Below, piece by piece: positions 12,096-20,972 of a DNA stretch of 64,000 bases; positions within the stretch are counted from its first letter, which is position 1, and every line of letters starts with the position of its first letter. Where the stretch lies: positions 62,001 to 126,000 of the forward strand of contig NZ_JAQIPB010000009.1 of the NCBI RefSeq assembly GCF_028023875.1, read 5' to 3'. The translations under genes and the position numbers were made by a program. A model generated the notes under the pieces. The model did no database searches and had not been told where the DNA came from. It was given only the letters and a program-made list of their open reading frames with translations. The stretch comes from Xenophilus arseniciresistens (lineage in GTDB: Bacteria; Pseudomonadota; Gammaproteobacteria; Burkholderiales; Burkholderiaceae_C).

Positions 12096-12812
12096 ATGGG
12101 CGCGCAATGGAAATCGAAGGGCAAGGAGCTGGTGGCCAACGCCAAGGGCAAGCTCTTCAGCAAACTCGCCAAGGAAATCATGATGGCGGCCCGCAACGGC
12201 GCCGACCCGGCCTCCAACGCCCGGCTGCGGCTGGTGGTGGAGCAGGCGCGCAAGGCGTCGATGCCCAAGGACACGCTGGACCGCGCCATCAAGAAGGGCG
12301 CGGGGCTCACGGGCGAAGCCGTGAACTTCGAGCATGTGATCTATGAAGGCTTCGCGCCGCACCGCGTGCCGCTGATGGTCGAGTGCCTGACCGACAACCT
12401 CAACCGCACCGCACCCGAAATGCGCGTGCTCTTTCGCAAGGGCCAGCTCGGCACCTCGGGCTCGGTGGCCTGGGACTTCGACCACCTGGGCATGATCGAG
12501 GCCGTGCCGGCCGCCGCGGGCGCCGACGCCGAGGTGGCGGCCATCGAGGCTGGCGCGCAGGACCTGGAGGCCGGCGAGGAAGAAGGCAGCACCCTGTTCC
12601 TCACGGCCCCGACCGACCTGGACCTGGTGAGCAAGGCCCTGCCCGAACAGGGCTTCACCGTGCTGTCGGCCAAGCTGGGCTACAAGCCCAAGAACCCGGT
12701 CGATGCGAGCACGCTGAGCGCCGAGCAGCTCGAAGAGGTGGAGGCCTTCCTGGCGGCCATCGACGGCAACGACGACGTGCAGAACGTCTATGTGGGCCTG
12801 ACGACGGGCTGA
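12096..12812 (+). CDS. yebC: YebC/PmpR-family regulatory protein
   Basis: 238-residue cytoplasmic protein. The opening [19 protein letters not shown] and the segment [18 protein letters not shown] are diagnostic of the YebC/TACO1 family. Members act as DNA-binding regulators or, as shown more recently for several homologues, help ribosomes through proline-rich stretches. The length and domain order are normal. A good purine-rich ribosome site (AAGGAGAAGG) lies just before the ATG. Its stop is only one codon from the stop of the convergent DUF3830 gene. Confidence 0.95.
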   Translation: MGAQWKSKGKELVANAKGKLFSKLAKEIMMAARNGADPASNARLRLVVEQARKASMPKDTLDRAIKKGAGLTGEAVNFEHVIYEGFAPHRVPLMVECLTDNLNRTAPEMRVLFRKGQLGTSGSVAWDFDHLGMIEAVPAAAGADAEVAAIEAGAQDLEAGEEEGSTLFLTAPTDLDLVSKALPEQGFTVLSAKLGYKPKNPVDASTLSAEQLEEVEAFLAAIDGNDDVQNVYVGLTTG

Positions 12813-13238
12813 TCAGGCCAGCTCGAACAGCACGTCCTGCGCGCCCTCCCACAGCACCTGCGTGCCCAGCGCGCGCAGGTGCTCCCTGCCCTCGGTGACG
12901 GTCAGGAAGTGGTTGCCCGCCAGCGGTCCCATCTTGCTGGCGAAGCTGCAGGCGCCGTAGGCCAGGATGATCTCGGTCTCGCTGTAGCCGCCCGGGTAGA
13001 ACAGGATGTCTCCCACCGAGGGGTGGCTGGTGTGGTTCTCGAAGCCCACGGGCCGGCCCTCGTGCAGCAGCCTGAATTCGCCCAGCGGCACCCAGCAGCC
13101 CTCGCCGCTCCAGCGCACATGGATCAGCTTCTGGCGGTAGGGCAGCAGGCCCAGGAAGGCCGCCACGGTCTGCGGCGCGTCGGGGTGGGTCTCGGCCACG
13201 AAAGTGTGCGGGCCGGCGGTGATCTTGATGCGTGTCAT
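12813..13238 (-). CDS. DUF3830 family protein (cyclophilin-like fold)
   Basis: 141-residue protein that fits the DUF3830 family. Recognisable parts are the N-terminal beta strand with FVAETHPDAPQTVAAF, then WSGEGCWVPLGEF, and the central SVGDILFYPGGYSETEIILAYG. Solved family members have a cyclophilin-like barrel; no activity is established. It is the last gene of the ten-gene operon for an N-heterocycle, 27 bp after the deaminase-type amidohydrolase. Family members are often found beside cyclic-amide hydrolases, so a role in handling a ring-opened amide or ureide is plausible but only inferred. Confidence 0.82.
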   Translation of the reverse strand: MTRIKITAGPHTFVAETHPDAPQTVAAFLGLLPYRQKLIHVRWSGEGCWVPLGEFRLLHEGRPVGFENHTSHPSVGDILFYPGGYSETEIILAYGACSFASKMGPLAGNHFLTVTEGREHLRALGTQVLWEGAQDVLFELA

Positions 13239-13265
13239 GGATCCGGAAGCTGGAGAGATGGGAAA

Positions 13266-14732
13266 TCAGCCGCAGCAGGCGCCCCTGAGGCGGCCCGCGC
13301 GATAGAAGGGGCCGAGGTCTTCGGCCATCGCCTGCACGCTGCGGCGCCAGCCGGCCCAGGCCCCGTCGTCGGCCGCCAGCGCGGCGCGCATGCGCGCGCG
13401 CAGCTCGCCCAGCAGGGCCGGCTCGTCCACGCCGCACACCCTGCCGGCATCGACCACGCGCCGGCCGGCGGCGATGACACTGTGCACATGCCGGCCCTGG
13501 CCACGCGCGAGCAGCAGATCGAGCGGATCGATGTCGTCGAACAGGGCGTCGTCGTCCAGCGCGTCCCAGTCGAGCAGCACGATGTCGGCGTGCTCGCCCG
13601 GCGCCAGGCGCGCGCGCGAGGCAAAGCGCCACAGCTGTGCGGCGCTGAGCCTGTCCTCGTAGCCCCAGCCACGGTGCAGCGCATGGGCCAGGCGCGCTTC
13701 GCGCAGCGCATCGTCGTCTTCATCGAAAGCCATGCCGTCCAGGCCCATGGCCACCTTGCAGCCCTGCGCGAGCATCTCCGACAGCGGCGCGATGCCCGAC
13801 TTCAGGCCCAGGTTGGAGCTGGTGTTGACGGCAATGGTCACGCCCCGCTCGGCGATCAGCGCCAGCTCCTGCGGCCGGGCCCAGGTGCAATGGGCCAGCG
13901 TGAGGCGCGGGCTCAGCAGGCCGATGTGGTCCAGGAAGTGCACGATGCCTTCGGGGTGCGCTTCATCGGCCCAGGCGCGCTGGTACTGCGTCTCCAGCAG
14001 GTGCATGTGCACGCGGCGGCCCGTGTCGGCCGAGGCCTGCGCAATGGCTTCGAGCAGCGGCGTGCTGCACCACTGCACGCCCGTGGGGCCGTACTGCACA
14101 TCCACCTGCGCGCCGTGGCCCTCCTGCGCGATGCGCGCTGCCACCTCGTCGACGCCGCCGAGCTGCTGCGCGGGCGCCACGGGCTTCACGCCCAGGCGCC
14201 GCGCCACCTCGTCGCGGATGCCCGGACGCAGCGCGCCCAGCATGGCCGCATCGTCGGCATAGCCGATGCCATGGCGGTCGCGCAGCGCCACCGCAAAGCC
14301 AATGCGCACGCCCACGTCGCGCGCGGCCCGCGCCACCGCCGCCGCCTCGTCGGCATAGGGCATGCCGCCCTGCACGCGTGTGTAATGCACCATCAGTTCC
14401 ACCACGCCGTTGCGCAGCGAGCGCGCAAAGGAGGTGGCGGCGCACAGGTACGGGTCCATGCCCGGCAGCACGCCCAGGAAGGGCAGCCAGCCTTCCAGCG
14501 GCTGCCCGAAGGCGCCCAGGGTGGCGCTGCGGAAGGTGCGCGCATGGTCGTGTGCGTTGGCCAGCGCGGGCAGCGCGAGCCGGCGTCGTCCGGCGGGGGC
14601 GGCCGGCAGCGGCGTGAGCCGCGCCACCTGCTCCCCTTCGAGCGCGATGCGCATGTTGCGCTGCGCGGGCGCCGTGCCGGGGTCGGCCAGCAGCCAGGCG
14701 CAGTCGATCTCCTGGCCCACGGGTTCGCTCAT
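13266..14732 (-). CDS. Deaminase-type metal-dependent amidohydrolase (cytosine deaminase/TrzN-AtzB superfamily)
   Basis: 488-residue amidohydrolase. The metal-binding HxH is in LANAHDHARTF (about residue 60). Later ligands appear in MHLLETQ (His), LAHCTW (His) and MGLDGMAFDE (Asp). This pattern without a carboxylated lysine is typical of aminohydrolases that remove exocyclic amino or other leaving groups from purine, pyrimidine or triazine rings. The start ATG overlaps the stop of the upstream binding-protein gene by 4 bp. In context it probably deaminates or dehalogenates the imported heterocycle; the exact substrate cannot be read. The C-terminus ends with an unusual GACCG. Confidence 0.82.
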   Translation of the reverse strand: MSEPVGQEIDCAWLLADPGTAPAQRNMRIALEGEQVARLTPLPAAPAGRRRLALPALANAHDHARTFRSATLGAFGQPLEGWLPFLGVLPGMDPYLCAATSFARSLRNGVVELMVHYTRVQGGMPYADEAAAVARAARDVGVRIGFAVALRDRHGIGYADDAAMLGALRPGIRDEVARRLGVKPVAPAQQLGGVDEVAARIAQEGHGAQVDVQYGPTGVQWCSTPLLEAIAQASADTGRRVHMHLLETQYQRAWADEAHPEGIVHFLDHIGLLSPRLTLAHCTWARPQELALIAERGVTIAVNTSSNLGLKSGIAPLSEMLAQGCKVAMGLDGMAFDEDDDALREARLAHALHRGWGYEDRLSAAQLWRFASRARLAPGEHADIVLLDWDALDDDALFDDIDPLDLLLARGQGRHVHSVIAAGRRVVDAGRVCGVDEPALLGELRARMRAALAADDGAWAGWRRSVQAMAEDLGPFYRAGRLRGACCG

Positions 14733-15769
14733 CGCGCCGAGACCTTGCGTTCGGCCGCAGGCGGCAGGAAACGGCGGTCGAAGACCTCCGCCGCAGTGGG
14801 CACCTGCGGCAGGTCGAAGGCCTCCTTGAGTTGCAGGAAGCCGCGCGCGAAGCGGGCATCGCTCACGTCGCCCAGGCCCTGGGCCGCCACTTCGGGCGTC
14901 AGCATGATGGTCTTGAGCGTGTACGCGAGGCGGCGCTTTTCCAGCGCCTTGTTCAGCAGCGGCTCGCGCCTGGCCAGCGCGGCAATGGCGGCGTCGGGGT
15001 CGGCGATGGTGTCGCGCACGGCCCGGTTGACCGCGCGCACCAGGCCGGCCACGGCCTCGGGTTTGTCCTTGATCAGTTGCTGCGACACCATCACGCCGTT
15101 GCCGTACAGCTCGACGCCGTAGTCGCCGTAGTGCATCCAGCGGATGTCCTTGTCGGGGTCGACGCCCTGCGCCACCAGGTTCATGTAGCTGGTGACCGAG
15201 AACACGGCCGAGCCATCGACATGGCCCTTGAGCAGCATCTGCTCCTGCAGGTTGGGCGCCACGTTGGTCCATTTCACTTTCGCGGCGTCGATGCCGGCGC
15301 GCGCCGCGATCACGGGGAACATGCGCGCCGCGGCGCCGCCGGCAGGCGTGCCCAGCGTGCGCCCTTCCAGGTCCCTGGGCTGGCGGACCGGGCTGTCGGA
15401 CTTGAGGATCAGCGCGAAGGGCGCGCGGTTGTAGAGCATGTAGACCATCACCGGCGCCTGGCCCGGCCTGGCCACGGCGTTCTGCACGATGGCGTTGACG
15501 TCGCCAAAGCCGGCCTGGTAGGCGCCGGCCATGATCTTGGTCACCGTCGCGGCCGAGCCGTCGCCCTGGTCGATGGTCACGGCCAGCTTTTCCTGGTCGA
15601 AGTAGCCGCGGTCCTGCGCGAGGTAGTACCAGGCGTGGATGCCCTGCAGCTTCCAGTCGAGCACGAACTTGATGGGCGTCGCAGGCTGCGCGGCGACCGG
15701 CAATGCGCACAGGGCGCTCGAGGCCAGGAGCCCCAGGCTCAGGGCGCGGCGGGACAGACGAAGGGGCAT
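14729..15769 (-). CDS. NMT1/THI5-type ABC substrate-binding protein (second of two paralogues)
   Basis: 346 residues with a signal peptide (MPLRLSRRALSLGL to about residue 28, VAAQ). The mature start IKFVLDWKLQGIHAWYYLAQ and the stretch AGAYQAGFGDVNAI are typical of NMT1/THI5-like proteins, which bind pyrimidine precursors, riboflavin, sulfonates or similar planar ligands. An AAGGAAG ribosome site precedes the ATG. It follows the permease gene by 49 bp and overlaps the deaminase-type gene by 4 bp. It is clearly paralogous to the protein encoded at 20973-22052, so one transporter core may be served by two receptors. Confidence 0.9.
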   Translation of the reverse strand: MPLRLSRRALSLGLLASSALCALPVAAQPATPIKFVLDWKLQGIHAWYYLAQDRGYFDQEKLAVTIDQGDGSAATVTKIMAGAYQAGFGDVNAIVQNAVARPGQAPVMVYMLYNRAPFALILKSDSPVRQPRDLEGRTLGTPAGGAAARMFPVIAARAGIDAAKVKWTNVAPNLQEQMLLKGHVDGSAVFSVTSYMNLVAQGVDPDKDIRWMHYGDYGVELYGNGVMVSQQLIKDKPEAVAGLVRAVNRAVRDTIADPDAAIAALARREPLLNKALEKRRLAYTLKTIMLTPEVAAQGLGDVSDARFARGFLQLKEAFDLPQVPTAAEVFDRRFLPPAAERKVSAR

Positions 15770-15818
15770 GGCACTTCCTTGGAGGACGGAGGGAACAACA
15801 AAGGCGGCGGGCGGGCGC

Positions 15819-16610
15819 TCAGGCGCCGCTGGCCGCCAGATCGGTCTTGCGCTGGGCCCAGCCCGTCACGCGCCGCTCGGCCAGGGAGGAGATGGCGTAC
15901 AGCATCACCCCCATGGCCGCGAGCAGGAACAGGCCGGCGAACACCATCGGCACGTCGAAGTTGCCGCTGGCGATCATCATCACGGTGCCTATGCCCTTGT
16001 TCGAGGCCACCGTCTCGGCCAGCACGGTGCCCACGAAGGACAGCGTGATCGCGATCTTCAGCGAGGCGAACAGGTAGGGCATGGTGCGCGGCAGCCCGAC
16101 GTTCCAGAGGATGTCGCGCTTGCGCGCGCCCAGCACGCGCAGCACGTCCTCCAGCTCCGGCTCGGTGCTGGCCAGGCCGGTGGCCACGTTGACCACCACG
16201 GGGAAGATGCAGATCACCATCGAGGTGAGCACGGCCGGCACGGTGCCGGCGCCAAACCACACCACGAACAGCGGCACCACCGCGACCTTGGGGATGCTGG
16301 AGAAACCCACCATCAGCGGATAGGCCACGTCGTAGGCCATCCTGGACGAGCCGATGGCCACGCCGATGACCACGCCCGCCAGCACGCCGAGCGCGAAGCC
16401 CGCCAGCGTGGTGTAGAGCGTCTGGGCCGTGTGGGCCCACAGCAGCGGCATCTTCTCGAGCAGCACCGCGGCGATCTGGCTCGGCCGCGGCAGCACCAGG
16501 TCGGACACGCCGAAGGCCAGGCAGACCAGCTCCCACAGCACGAAGAAGCCGACCAGGGCCAGCGCGGAGAGCAGGCGCTGGCGCAGCACGGGGGACAGTG
16601 CGGCCTTCAT
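15819..16610 (-). CDS. ABC transporter permease (SsuC/ThiX type)
   Basis: 263-residue inner-membrane permease with about six membrane helices. The cytoplasmic EAA-type loop (VLRVLGARKRDILWNVGLP, about residues 145-170), which docks on the ATPase, is intact. The start ATG overlaps the stop of the ATPase gene (ATGA, 16607-16610), so MKAALSP is preferred to a start seven codons upstream. Together with the upstream ATPase and either of two binding proteins it forms an importer of the nitrate/sulfonate/pyrimidine class. Confidence 0.93.
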   Translation of the reverse strand: MKAALSPVLRQRLLSALALVGFFVLWELVCLAFGVSDLVLPRPSQIAAVLLEKMPLLWAHTAQTLYTTLAGFALGVLAGVVIGVAIGSSRMAYDVAYPLMVGFSSIPKVAVVPLFVVWFGAGTVPAVLTSMVICIFPVVVNVATGLASTEPELEDVLRVLGARKRDILWNVGLPRTMPYLFASLKIAITLSFVGTVLAETVASNKGIGTVMMIASGNFDVPMVFAGLFLLAAMGVMLYAISSLAERRVTGWAQRKTDLAASGA

Positions 16611-17491
16611 GCGCCCAGCTCCTGCAGGCACGGCGCCGCCACGGGCGCCGGCGTCGGGGTGTCGCCTTCGCGGCGGGCCTGGGCGATGCGCATGCGCAGC
16701 TGCTGCACCAGCGCGGCGAATTCGGGCGCGTAGCTGCCTTCGAGCGTGCGCGGGCGCGCGAAGTCCACGGCGCGCGTTTCCAGGATGCGGCCCGGGCGCG
16801 AGCTCATCACGCAGATGCGGTTGGCCAGGTAGGCCGATTCACGCAGGTCGTGCGTCACCAGCAGCACCGTGGGGCGGCGCGCCATCCACAGGCCTTGCAT
16901 GATGTCCCACAGCTCCTCGCGCGTGAACTGGTCCAGCGCGCCGAAGGGCTCGTCGAGCAGCAGCAGGCTGGGCTCGTGCACCAGCGCGCGGCACAGCGAG
17001 GCCCGCTGCAGCATGCCGCCCGACAGCTGCCACGGCCGCTTGTCGCCAAAGCCGCGCAGGCCCACCTGGGCCAGCAGCGCGTCGGCGCGCTCGGCGTATT
17101 CGCCGCGCTTCTTGCGCGCGTAGTCCTGACGGAAGGGCTCGACGATCTTCAGCGGGATCATCACGTTCTCGCGGATCGTGAGCCAGGGCATCATGGTCGG
17201 GTTCTGGAAGGCCAGGCCCACGCGCAGCCGCGGCCCGGCCGCCGCGTGTGCGCTGGCGGGCCTCACGGTGCCCGCGGCGCCCACTTCGCGGCCCCCGGCG
17301 ATCACGGCGCCGGCCGTGGGCTTGAGCAGCCCCGCCACCAGCTTGAGGATGGTCGATTTGCCGCAGCCGCTGGGGCCGACCAGCGCCACGAAGTCGCCCT
17401 CGGCGATGCCCAGCGTGGTGTGGTCAAGCGCCACGGTGCCACCACCGTAGCGCAGCATCACGTCGGAAAGTTGAATGAAGCTCTGGGCCAT
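16607..17491 (-). CDS. ABC transporter ATP-binding protein (SsuB/ThiZ type)
   Basis: 294-residue ATPase subunit. Walker A (GPSGCGKST, near residue 38), Q-loop (FQNPTMMPW, near 92), signature (LSGGMLQRASL, near 155), Walker B (LLLLDEPFGALD, near 175) and the switch His (LLVTHDL) are all present. There is an extra low-complexity stretch of Ala/Gly between Walker A and the Q-loop (about 65-85) that the family usually lacks. The start is the ATG at 17491, 38 bp after the ring-opening amidohydrolase stop. The ATPase is coupled to the permease by a 4-bp overlap. Confidence 0.94.
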   Translation of the reverse strand: MAQSFIQLSDVMLRYGGGTVALDHTTLGIAEGDFVALVGPSGCGKSTILKLVAGLLKPTAGAVIAGGREVGAAGTVRPASAHAAAGPRLRVGLAFQNPTMMPWLTIRENVMIPLKIVEPFRQDYARKKRGEYAERADALLAQVGLRGFGDKRPWQLSGGMLQRASLCRALVHEPSLLLLDEPFGALDQFTREELWDIMQGLWMARRPTVLLVTHDLRESAYLANRICVMSSRPGRILETRAVDFARPRTLEGSYAPEFAALVQQLRMRIAQARREGDTPTPAPVAAPCLQELGA

Positions 17492-17529
17492 GTGTGTTCC
17501 AGGAAGTAGGTGCTTGATGGGGGCGACGG

Positions 17530-18648
17530 TCAGGCCACCCGCATGAGGGCGGCCACCGGGCCGCCGCCTGGCGGGCCCTGGTGCTCGGCGCCGCCCGAGA
17601 CGTACAGCGCCGTGCGCCCGGCCACCGAGGCCAGCACCGCGCCCACCGCTGCGCGCGCATGGCGCGTGGCGTTGATGTCGGAGTCGTTGAGCATGGTGTG
17701 GCGCGCGCCACGCACGCGGCCGTCGGGGCTGGCTTCGGCCTTGGCCAGCAGATTGACCAGCCGCGCCGCAATCACGGCGGCATCGCGCCGCGGGTCCAGG
17801 CCGAAGTGGGTCTGCAGCAGCTCGCACACGCCCGCGGTGTCCACCGCGTCCTGCATCACGGCATGGCCGATGCGCAGCGGCGATGCACTGCCCGGCGCCT
17901 CGCCCAGCACGATCACCACATTGCCTTCAAGCTCGATGCCGGCCGACACCGAGGCGCGCGCCGAATTCAGCGAGGCATCGCGCAGGATGGCCGCGTCGCT
18001 CAGGCGCTGCGCATCGACCTCGCCCAGCGCCAGCCCCACGCCCAGCGCCGAGGCGCCGCGCGAGTAGCCCATGGATTCGTAGGTGTCGCGCGTCGCGACC
18101 TCCACCCCGCGCGCCAGCGCCTCGTCGATCTTCGCGCTGGTCAGCAGCGGGCACTTGACCTGCACGAAATGCACGTCGGCCGCAGCGGCAATGCCGGCAT
18201 CGCGCATGGCGGCCTGCACCGCTTCGGCCGTGGCCTGCACCTGGGCCATGCGGCCCATTTCCTCGGGTGCGAAGTCGCGCGTGTGCGCGATGCCGATGAC
18301 CAGCCGCTTCCCGTCATGCACAGGCGGCGCCTGCACCCACTCGCGCGTGAAGACCGTGAAGTGCGGCGACAGCACGCCTTCGGTGCCGCCCGACATGACC
18401 AGCGCCACGCGCGCATGCACCTGCTGCGCATCGCAACCCAGGTGCGGCGCGAGGAAGTGGCACCAGGCCGTGGCGGCGAAGTCGCGCGTGTGGTCGTTGA
18501 CGCAGCCGTTGCCCTCGGTCTTGCCCATCACGGCCACGATGTTTCGCGCATCGAGCCGGCCGGCCTCGATCAGCGCCTGCACGCCCGACAGGTCACCCGG
18601 CCCCTGGCAGGGCACCACATGCGCATCGACCCTTTGAAAGCGGCTCAT
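17530..18648 (-). CDS. Ring-opening amidohydrolase (cyanuric acid hydrolase / barbiturase family)
   Basis: 372-residue member of the small AtzD/TrzD/barbiturase family, which hydrolytically opens cyanuric acid or barbituric acid. The family's three-fold repeated architecture is visible through three serine motifs at near-equal spacing: VMSGGTEG (Ser near 84), ASVSAGIE (near 230) and YVSGGAEHQG (near 349). VHFVQVKCPLLT and DSDINATRHARAAVGAV are also family hallmarks. Sequence inspection alone does not separate cyanuric acid hydrolase from barbiturase. The start overlaps the stop of the cyclic amidohydrolase gene by 4 bp. Context (NMT1-type importer, dihydroorotase-like enzyme, deaminase) slightly favours a pyrimidine or barbiturate over an s-triazine. 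Confidence 0.9.
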   Translation of the reverse strand: MSRFQRVDAHVVPCQGPGDLSGVQALIEAGRLDARNIVAVMGKTEGNGCVNDHTRDFAATAWCHFLAPHLGCDAQQVHARVALVMSGGTEGVLSPHFTVFTREWVQAPPVHDGKRLVIGIAHTRDFAPEEMGRMAQVQATAEAVQAAMRDAGIAAAADVHFVQVKCPLLTSAKIDEALARGVEVATRDTYESMGYSRGASALGVGLALGEVDAQRLSDAAILRDASLNSARASVSAGIELEGNVVIVLGEAPGSASPLRIGHAVMQDAVDTAGVCELLQTHFGLDPRRDAAVIAARLVNLLAKAEASPDGRVRGARHTMLNDSDINATRHARAAVGAVLASVAGRTALYVSGGAEHQGPPGGGPVAALMRVA

Positions 18649-20114
18649 GCCTGGCTCCAGTCCACCTCGCCCTGCGGCACGGCGGTGCGCGGCACGCCCG
18701 CGGGCGTCTGCAGAATCGCGCTGCTGTAGTGCTCGGTGTTGCGCGGGCGGGCCGCGGGCATCTTCTGCACCGGTTTGACCGAGCGGCCCCAGCCCACGGC
18801 TTCGTTCACCAGGCGGCCTTCGCGCATCACGAAGCGGCCGCGCAGCAGCGTGTGCAGCGGGTAGCCCTTCACGGGGCGGCCGTTCCAGGGCGAGATCTTG
18901 CTGATGCTCTGCAGCCTGTTCTGCGACAGCACGCCCGCGCGTTCCATGTCGACGATGGCGATGTCGGCATGCGCGCCGGGCGCGATCACGCCCTTGGTGC
19001 CGTACAGGCCCCAGGCCTTGGCCGGCGCCACGGCGCTCCAGCGCACGTAGTCCATCAGCGAGGCGCGGCCGCGGTTGACTTCGGTGAGCATCAGCGGCAT
19101 CTGCGTTTCCACGCCAGGAAAGCCGCAATCGCAGTCCCAGATGCTCTCGCGCGTCTTTTCCTCCGGCGCATGCGGCGCATGGTCGGTGGCGATCATGTCC
19201 AGCGTGCCGTCCATCAGCGCCTCCCACAGCGGCAGGTTGTGGCGCGCTTCGCGGATCGGCGGGTTCAGCCGCATGATGCCGCCCAGCTTGAGCATGTGGT
19301 CGGTGTTCAGCAGCAGGTACTGCGGGCAGGTCTCGGCCGTCACGTCCACGCCGCGGCGCTTGGCCTCGCGCAGCAGGAACAGCGAATCGGCCGCGCTGTG
19401 GTGCGCGATGTGCACGCGCGCGCCGGTCCATTCGGCCAGCGTGAGCACGCGGCCGATGGCCTCGATTTCGGCCACGGCCGGGCGCGCGGCCAGATGCGCC
19501 AGCGCATCGATGCGGCCCGCGTCCTTGAGCTTCTGCTGGCGCCGGAACAGGATGGACGAGTTCTCGGCGTGCACCACGGTGCGGATGCCCAGCGGCGCCA
19601 GCGTCTCGAAGCCTTCCAGCAGTGCACCGTCGGTGGGCGCCGGCAGGTTGCCGAAGGTGTTGCCCACGAAGGCCTTGAAGCTGGTCACGCCGGCGTCCAG
19701 CAGTTCCTCCAGCCGGTCCACCGTGTCGTCGCCCAGCAGGCCGTGCAGGCCGAAGTCGCAGTAGGAAGCCTCGGCCGCCTTCTGCTTCAGGCGCAGCGCC
19801 TCGACCGTGCCCGTGGCGGGGTGGGTGTTGGGCATCTCGAACACCGTGGTCACGCCGCCCATCGCGGCCGCGGCCGAGCCCGTGCGCCAGGTTTCCTTGT
19901 GGGCATAGCCCGGGTCGCGGAAATGCACGTGGCTGTCGATGGCGCCGGGCAGCAGGTACAGGCCGTCGGCGCGCATCTCCTCGCGCGCGGGTGGCATGGT
20001 GTCGTCATGGCCCACGGCCACGATGTGCTCGCCCGCGATGGCCACGCTGGCGTCGATGATCTGCTCGGGCGACACCACGCGGGCGCCGCGGATCACGAGA
20101 TCCACTTCTTTCAT
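18645..20114 (-). CDS. Dihydroorotase/allantoinase-type cyclic amidohydrolase
   Basis: 489-residue binuclear-metal hydrolase that acts on cyclic amides or ureides. The HxH motif is in DSHVHFRDPGY (about residue 60). The likely carboxylated Lys is in TSFKAFVGN (near 150), followed by VVHAEN, IAHHSA and the catalytic Asp in ATDHAPH (near 310). It is about 490 residues against 425-450 for dihydroorotase and allantoinase, with an extended C-terminus. pyrE-linked dihydroorotase is unlikely because the gene sits in a catabolic operon. Allantoin, hydantoin or a dihydropyrimidine are candidate substrates. It follows the SDR gene by 37 bp. Confidence 0.88.
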   Translation of the reverse strand: MKEVDLVIRGARVVSPEQIIDASVAIAGEHIVAVGHDDTMPPAREEMRADGLYLLPGAIDSHVHFRDPGYAHKETWRTGSAAAAMGGVTTVFEMPNTHPATGTVEALRLKQKAAEASYCDFGLHGLLGDDTVDRLEELLDAGVTSFKAFVGNTFGNLPAPTDGALLEGFETLAPLGIRTVVHAENSSILFRRQQKLKDAGRIDALAHLAARPAVAEIEAIGRVLTLAEWTGARVHIAHHSAADSLFLLREAKRRGVDVTAETCPQYLLLNTDHMLKLGGIMRLNPPIREARHNLPLWEALMDGTLDMIATDHAPHAPEEKTRESIWDCDCGFPGVETQMPLMLTEVNRGRASLMDYVRWSAVAPAKAWGLYGTKGVIAPGAHADIAIVDMERAGVLSQNRLQSISKISPWNGRPVKGYPLHTLLRGRFVMREGRLVNEAVGWGRSVKPVQKMPAARPRNTEHYSSAILQTPAGVPRTAVPQGEVDWSQA

Positions 20115-20151
20115 CGGAATCTTCCTGGATGCTTGTGCGCGTGCGCGGGAT

Positions 20152-20943
20152 TCAGAGCGATGCCCAGCCGCCGTCCACCGGCAGGTCGGCGCCGGTGATC
20201 TGGCGCGAGACCTCGCTGGCCATGAACAGGCAGGCGTTGGCCACGTCCACGTCGGTGGAAACGCGGCGCAGCGCATAGTCGGCTGCGTGGCGGGTCATGG
20301 CTTCTTCGAGCGAGATGCCCAGCTTCTGCGCCATGTTGGCGCACACCTTCTCGCGAAAGCGGGGGCCATCGACCATGCCCGGCGCCACGTTGTTGACGTT
20401 GATGTTGTAGGGGCCGGCCTCGAGCGCGAAGCTCTTGGTGATGCCGCGCAGTCCCCACTTGGACGCCGAGTACGCCATGCGGCCCGCGCGGCCGCGCATG
20501 CCGAAGGTGCCGCCCACGTTGACCACCTTGCCGCTGCGCTGCTCGATCATGGCCGGCAGCACGGCGCGGATGGTGTTGAAGCAGCCCGTCATGTTCAGCT
20601 GCACGATCTCGTTGAACTCCTCGGCCGAGGTCTCCCAGCCGGTCTTGCCGATGGGGCCCGAGCCGCCGGCCACGTTGACCAGCACGTCGATGCGACCGAA
20701 GGCCTGCAGGGCCCGGGTGGCCAGCGCCTCGGTCTGCGCAGGCACGGTGAGGTCGCAGGCCACCACCAGCGCCTGCACGCCCAGCGCGCGCGCCTCTTGG
20801 GCCACGGGTTCGATGGCCGCGGTGTCGCGCCCGGCCAGCACCAGCCGGGCGCCTTCACGTGCGAAGGCCAATGTGATGGCAGCGCCCATGCCTTTGGCCG
20901 GGCCGGTGATGAGTGCGACCTTGTCGCGCAGTTGCAGATCCAT
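20152..20943 (-). CDS. Short-chain dehydrogenase/reductase
   Basis: 263-residue classical SDR. The cofactor-binding motif TGPAKGMGAAI is at about residue 13, NVAGG near 88, and the catalytic triad is complete: Ser in VGGTFG or the neighbouring region (near 140) with Tyr-x3-Lys in YSASKWG (near 155). It ends with the family motif PVDGGWASL. It most likely oxidises or reduces an alcohol/keto group using NAD(P). It lies between the first binding-protein gene (29 bp) and the cyclic amidohydrolase gene (37 bp), so it probably acts on the same compound, although a role is not defined. Confidence 0.9.
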   Translation of the reverse strand: MDLQLRDKVALITGPAKGMGAAITLAFAREGARLVLAGRDTAAIEPVAQEARALGVQALVVACDLTVPAQTEALATRALQAFGRIDVLVNVAGGSGPIGKTGWETSAEEFNEIVQLNMTGCFNTIRAVLPAMIEQRSGKVVNVGGTFGMRGRAGRMAYSASKWGLRGITKSFALEAGPYNINVNNVAPGMVDGPRFREKVCANMAQKLGISLEEAMTRHAADYALRRVSTDVDVANACLFMASEVSRQITGADLPVDGGWASL

Positions 20944-20972
20944 GGTGTTCTTTCGTTGGAGGCGTTGGAAGT

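Noticed and set aside
18645-20114. Biosynthetic dihydroorotase pyrC
   Set aside because: The motif pattern fits the family, but the gene lies in a catabolic operon with ring-opening and ureide hydrolases, so pyrC is not assigned.
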